A stretch of DNA of 64,000 bases from Manduca sexta. Lineage: Eukaryota > Arthropoda > Insecta > Lepidoptera > Sphingidae. The position numbers and the translations under genes were made by a program. Within the stretch, counting starts at the first letter, position 1. Each line of letters begins with the position of its first letter. Where the stretch lies: NCBI RefSeq assembly GCF_014839805.1, contig NC_051119.1, positions 8,425,245 through 8,489,244 of the forward strand, in the 5' to 3' direction. Shown here one piece after another: positions 59,590 through 64,000 of this stretch. The notes beneath the pieces are model-generated. The model saw only the letters and a list, made by a program, of their open reading frames with translations, was not told the DNA's origin and did not search any database.

Positions 59590-60341
59590 ATTAGAGATCG
59601 ATACTGATGCCAAAAATGCAATTAGTAAAATTGTTGTCTGTCTGTCTGTCTGGCTGTCTGTATAACCGTTATAGAAACAAAAACTACTCGACGGATTTTA
59701 ACGAAACTTGGTACAATTATTTGTCATACTCCTGTGCTGGTTATAGTATACTTTTCATCACGCTACAATTAATAGGAGCAGAGCAGTGAAGGGAAATGTT
59801 GGGAAAACGGGAGAAGTTACTCAATTTTTTAAGCTTCCGTCGCTTGTGCAACCTTAATGGTTAAAGCTACACAGAAATCATGTATGACGGAAATGTTCTC
59901 CTTAAAATTATGTAAAAATATCCCACGACAGCATATGTCTATCTTTTATGGTTGACTCACAATAACACGTGTAACTCCCGATAGCTTAGCAGTTCGAAGC
60001 TTTCTCATTATATTTGTCTACTCTTACGTTTATAACACTCTCAGTCATCCCTAATTAAAAAGTTAACATTATTAAATATTCCATAAAAAAGAATCATAGA
60101 AATCGGTATAGAAACACCAAAGTTATACATGAAATACGCTAATAATAAGCCATCACGCGTGAATGCTGAATCATTCTATAAGCTTCCTTCTATTTCACCA
60201 GGATCCCATCATCAGACCCTGACAGGACAATCGGACCACCTGCATACCACCATACTTAAAAAAACGTCCCGACAAATTGAGCACCTCCTCCATTTTTGAA
60301 GTCCGAAATTCACGCGGGCGTAGCTGCGAGCGGAAGCTAGT
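59590..60341 (+). mobile_element. Non-autonomous Helitron-like element
   Basis: The left part has a GTCT microsatellite (59633-59658), tactcgacggattttaacga, ggagcagagcagtgaaggga and aagcttccgtcgcttgtgca. The right end is cacgcgggcgtagctgcgag, then cggaagctagtt, a hairpin followed by CTAG/T. No Rep/helicase ORF is present. The left boundary is approximate. Confidence 0.65.
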
Positions 60342-61871
60342 TATCAATAATTTTACAATGAAGGTAAACATCTATTACAATATGTATCTGAAAATTCGTA
60401 AAAACCAGACCACGATTCCTTACTAGGCGACGGATCGTAGCGACTGGTAACAGATTTCGAAACGCAGAAGGAGTCACGATCCTCCATTATGGGGCAACGA
60501 TTAAGAAGAAGATAACGATTTGACCAAAATATAGTCAAACATGGATACAGTCCATTCCTATCAAATATTAACGGCATGAAGTCGCAGAGGAATTCATAAA
60601 CCAGGGAAAACATACATGTAGTAATTGGAGTTGAAATCGAGCAAAGGTTGAGGAAACTTTCTTTCAGCCCGTGTCCAATTAATGCTGCGGTATGTAGGTC
60701 GGCCGAGAGGGCTGGAGGACGGCCGTAATCGCCGGGTCACGCGTCGAGTACGTAAACGGCAGTGGATATCTTCCTTAAACTTTATTAAGGGAATATACAT
60801 TGTACCTACTAATATTATAAAATCTAAAGTTGTTTATTCGGCTAAAACCATTTAAGTGTAAAATAAATGAATGAAGAAAGCATACAATAGTATTTTCAAG
60901 ATCGCGGGCATGAACTAATAGTATATTAACATTTGTAACTAACAACACTACTTACATGAGTAAACCTTATTAAAGCAAGACGCACTACTCCGTCTTTGTG
61001 GGCGAATCCGTCTTTTCCTAATTAATCGCGTTATAATCGATGGACATATGGAAGGTTTATGTAAATAGGCGGTTTTTTTAATCTTTTACCTGGATGCATA
61101 TCAAAGCTGTCCTTCGACTAGAACGCTCGTAATTGCAAAAATACGGATATGCATCAGTAGAACGACTAAGGGCCCTTGACTAGACCTAAATAACTCCTGC
61201 TATAGGAACAATAACTAGGCAATAAGTGTCATGTATTTATACGCCTAAATGTACCGTAATATTTAGCAAGCAAATATGCGTCCAATAACGGAGGACAAAG
61301 GCCGGCAAAGTGTTGAAATCCCGTATCCGAAGCAGGCTGCAATAATGCCGATAAATATTCTCCTAGACGAGGATCGCAGTCACGAATATTTGCAGATAAC
61401 TGGGCAAAAGAGCATCTGATATTTTAGACTTGACTAAATGGGAATGACTACATGAAAAAACAGACTTTTTGGAATGAATGACATTCTGTGTTCAACCGGG
61501 GTAAGAATTTCGATGGTCATCTTCTGTTGGTTATTTGATATTATATTTGGACCCTAGTTCAACCTACTACCCAAACAATTGTAGTACGTTGATTTTTGTT
61601 TATGTCGATTGTGGTTGTGCCTATACGTATAATTGCCGTGGCAAAATAAAAATAAATAAAACATATTATTATCTCTATTCAAAATTAAATTTAATTTAAT
61701 TTTTCTAATGAAGCTATTGATAAACAATCACGACATTTTAAGATACAAGACTTAAAGTATCTATACCGATGGTAGACTTTAATTTCCATGACCTCCCGTT
61801 CTAGTCCGTGGATCAATCGTATCGAGAGACGATTAGCTCATTACCATGCGCTATAGCACATGTCGAGTTAC

Positions 61872-62030
61872 CTGCATAGGCAACGCGTTGGAAGCCGCTG
61901 GTCTCGCGACCAACAGTCGCACGCATGCGCCGCACTGCCGCAACACCGCCGCCGCCTGTCGCGCGCACATCCCCACAACCGATACCGCGCCGATGCGCAG
62001 CAACATGTCGCCGCTGCGCAGGCGCCCATC
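61872..62030 (-). CDS. MPDZ: MPDZ-like exon: second half of PDZ2
   Basis: 53 codons, phase 0 in and out. The acceptor is tgtgtacag/GATGGG and the donor ATGCAG/gtaact. It starts DGRLRSGDMLLRIG and continues through VLRQCGACVRLLVARP, covering beta-D, helix alpha-B and beta-F of a PDZ fold. It is close to mammalian MPDZ PDZ2, where the same DGRL.SGD..L.IG and VLRQCG..V.L..AR pattern occurs. The alpha-B1 position appears to be Ala, not the His of class I domains. The first half of the domain, with its GLGF-type loop, must be in an exon beyond 64000, because nothing PDZ-like was found in 62031-64000. This is the most 5' exon in the window. Confidence 0.88.
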
Positions 62031-64000
62031 CTGTACACAAACATGGAAAGCCCTCAATAATAGGTACGCTGTAAAGCTTTCGGCTCCGCGTAAACAGGGT
62101 ATGCAGATCCCGCTTAGATACCATATTGACAAGGCAAGGAACGGCCATAAAGTAATCAGTTAATCAATAAGACATGTAGTCGCATTTGCATCCCATCGAA
62201 ATATAACGTCGCATTTCAGCATGTAGATAAATGGGAGGCCCAATGTAGATTCAATAACTTCAAGTTATAAAAAATAATATAAGATTTGTGTTTTTTTCTG
62301 TTGAATATTATGCCAATAATAAACTTTTATTCTATTGAGCCAGTGACAAATGCATATATGACATGAATGGGCCGGCTTTTGCTGGCCTATGCTACAAATA
62401 AAATATATTCCAACCGCATCAACTAACGTAGAAGAACTAAACCAAATATATTAAACAGTTTAGTTATGAAATGAAATGAACTGATTTATTTGAAACTGTA
62501 AAATGTTATACATTATTTAGATTCCGTCAATATTAACTCTACCACCAGTTCGGAAAGCAGTTCGAACTTAGAATAGACTAAACAAACTGATTTACGAACA
62601 TGGAGAAGAGAAGTTTTAATTAATTCAATGGGCCAGCCCAACCGCCGTCACTGAATAGAGGTAAGGTAAAAGATTTGTCCTTGATTTGTGGGTGCAACAT
62701 TCCTTTTCCTTCGTCTTTGGTGGATAACATTATTTTTACCGAACTCCGGTTGTTCGTGGACTATGGTGATCACTCGCTCATTTTACGGCTATAAAAAAAA
62801 TAAATGCAATTTTTCCAGTAGTCAAAACCAAATTCTGGACCGATTTTTACCTTAATAAAGTCCCCACCACCGCCAGTAACCCTGGCCGTGACATGCCAGT
62901 AACTAACAATAACCCTACGTAACACAAATCAATGTCAATGCAACCTAATGGCCGGCCCGTGTATCGAGCCGAGCCCTTAGTTTTACGAGCCACGTGCTCG
63001 TATGTTACAATCAGTGTCTACTAGGCACATTCAGGATTTTGTATTCGTACAGGCACGCTATTTCTTCAGATTTAGACCTTAAGTCTTTGATTAGAAGGTT
63101 CTTAATTTATTACGTTTTTTTTATTATCAATTTGGCAATGTATAATGGTGGTAAATACATTCAGGTTACTTACTGTTGAGGCGACACTGTGAGAAAACAT
63201 ACTCGCTAGTTATACATTGTACCGTTAAAAAAACCGAATGTGATTTAAAATCTATCTCACACCCAACTGCTTTTATTGTACACGACGTAACCTGTTATTT
63301 TGCCGGGCGAGTACTGCGCAGCAATTTTATACGCGATATGATACACAATTCATTTCTCCAGCTGACATAACACGTAAACATTCTACTTTTTGTACTTTCT
63401 ACATTAACACTAAACCTGTTTATTATTATGGTTATTTGTTGCCAAGTACCTACTGAGCTTGCAATCGATTCATCTATCTACCTATCTAATATCATAGGCT
63501 CATACAAAATTTTAAAGTTATTTGAATAATAATCATACTAATATTACAAATGCGAAATTTTATGAGGATGGATGTATGTATGTTTGTTCCTCTTTTACGA
63601 AAAAACTGCTAATCGGATTCGGGTGTAATTTTACAGCCATATTGGTTATACATCAGAATAACACATAGGCTACAATTTATAATGTTTTGTGTCATTTGAT
63701 CATAATATAACGATACATACCAAGTAAGTCGGAAAAAAAAATATCTCGATAAACTCCTTCGTGCGGGCGCGAGCAAAAGCTAGTCATACTACATACATAA
63801 AAATTTTACCACGAAGATCTACACACACTATTTTCTAAATATTTACAATTAAATAATTCCTCTTCATTATAAAAGAAAGTCATTATGGACGCGGCCTTGG
63901 CTTTCTCATAATCCTGACCTGACGAATATCATCAACATAATTTTGTCCGATCAAACCCAATCTAAATCCAGAGGTGTTTTCAAACATTAACGCAAACCAT
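62031..64000. other. Upstream intron, partial
   Basis: This is sequence upstream of the PDZ2 half-exon. It holds the repeat shared with 40290-40400 (62465-62560) and a Helitron-like copy (63536-63784). I found no exon with the missing first half of PDZ2. Confidence 0.65.
63536..63784 (+). mobile_element. Non-autonomous Helitron-like repeat, copy 2
   Basis: It begins tactaatattacaaatgcga, contains aaaactgctaatcggattcg and ataacacataggctacaatt, and ends tgcgggcgcgagcaaaagct then agt. It is closely related to 42998-43240 but lacks part of the terminal hairpin. Confidence 0.7.

Larger units (their letters stand above)
56936..61871. other. 4.9-kb intron between PDZ2 and the linker exons
   Basis: It holds the reversed copy of the 38.6-kb repeat (57350-57500), a SINE (59215-59400) and a Helitron-like element (about 59590-60341). 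An 87-codon plus-strand frame at 57962-58225 has no recognisable similarity and no splice or promoter support. Confidence 0.7.
9345..62030 (-). other. MPDZ: Gene span: multiple PDZ domain scaffold (MUPP1/PATJ family), partial at both ends
   Basis: Twenty-one minus-strand exons form one partial transcript; every junction has an AG acceptor and a GT donor, and the phases match from one exon to the next. Domain order follows mammalian MPDZ/INADL: PDZ2 (second half), PDZ3, PDZ4, PDZ5, PDZ7, then the linker before PDZ8. Even linker signatures are shared, such as LEPL..LAMW before PDZ5 and DDFGY before PDZ8. Members of this family are cytoplasmic scaffolds at cell junctions and apical membranes; their PDZ domains bind C-terminal tails of membrane proteins, and an N-terminal L27 domain binds Pals1/Stardust. 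The L27 and PDZ1 part must lie upstream of 64000, and PDZ8 onward lies beyond position 1. The family is certain; whether the best name is MPDZ, Patj or InaD-like cannot be settled without a tree. Confidence 0.9.

Overview
The window is nuclear DNA of an insect, most probably a moth or butterfly. It is AT-rich, has very long introns, and is littered with element types typical of Lepidoptera: tRNA-derived SINEs with a degenerate B box, Helitron-like ends finishing in a short hairpin and CTAGT, RTE-like LINE 3' ends, hAT- and Harbinger-like MITEs, and one LINE. Nothing bacterial or viral was recognised.

Almost all coding sequence belongs to ONE gene on the minus strand. Twenty-one exons can be placed by ORF, by AG/GT splice sites and by an unbroken chain of compatible phases, from 62030 down to 9345. 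The product is a scaffold of the MUPP1/PATJ (multiple PDZ domain protein) family. In transcript order the exons encode the second half of a PDZ domain (equivalent to mammalian PDZ2), a linker, PDZ3, a linker, PDZ4, a linker, PDZ5, a 475-codon linker exon, PDZ7, and an acidic linker ending in the DDFGY motif that precedes PDZ8 in the mammalian proteins. The gene is cut at both window ends: the L27/PDZ1 side lies beyond 64000 and PDZ8 onward lies before position 1. No PDZ6 equivalent was found.

The most unusual structure is at 30678-35916. It is a 5.2-kb tandem array of 54 units, each 94 or 101 bp, built from the 3' end of the PDZ5 exon together with its 5' splice site. Every unit therefore repeats about 68 bp of coding sequence plus 26 or 33 bp of intron, giving dozens of copies of a real donor site next to the authentic one at 35849.

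Layout on the + axis: 1-9344, repeat-rich intron at the gene's 3' side; 9345-11970, six clustered exons (linker and PDZ7); 11971-20298, an intron with repeats and a possible first exon of an unidentified nested gene (16071-16214); 20299-21725, the giant linker exon; 21726-29165, an intron with MITEs and one odd ORF near 28.2 kb; 29166-41028, PDZ5 to PDZ3 exons and the array; 41029-55586, two introns around one small exon, holding MITEs, SINEs and a frameshifted LINE (46026-49549) in the same orientation as the host gene; 55587-62030, four more exons; 62031-64000, intron with repeats.
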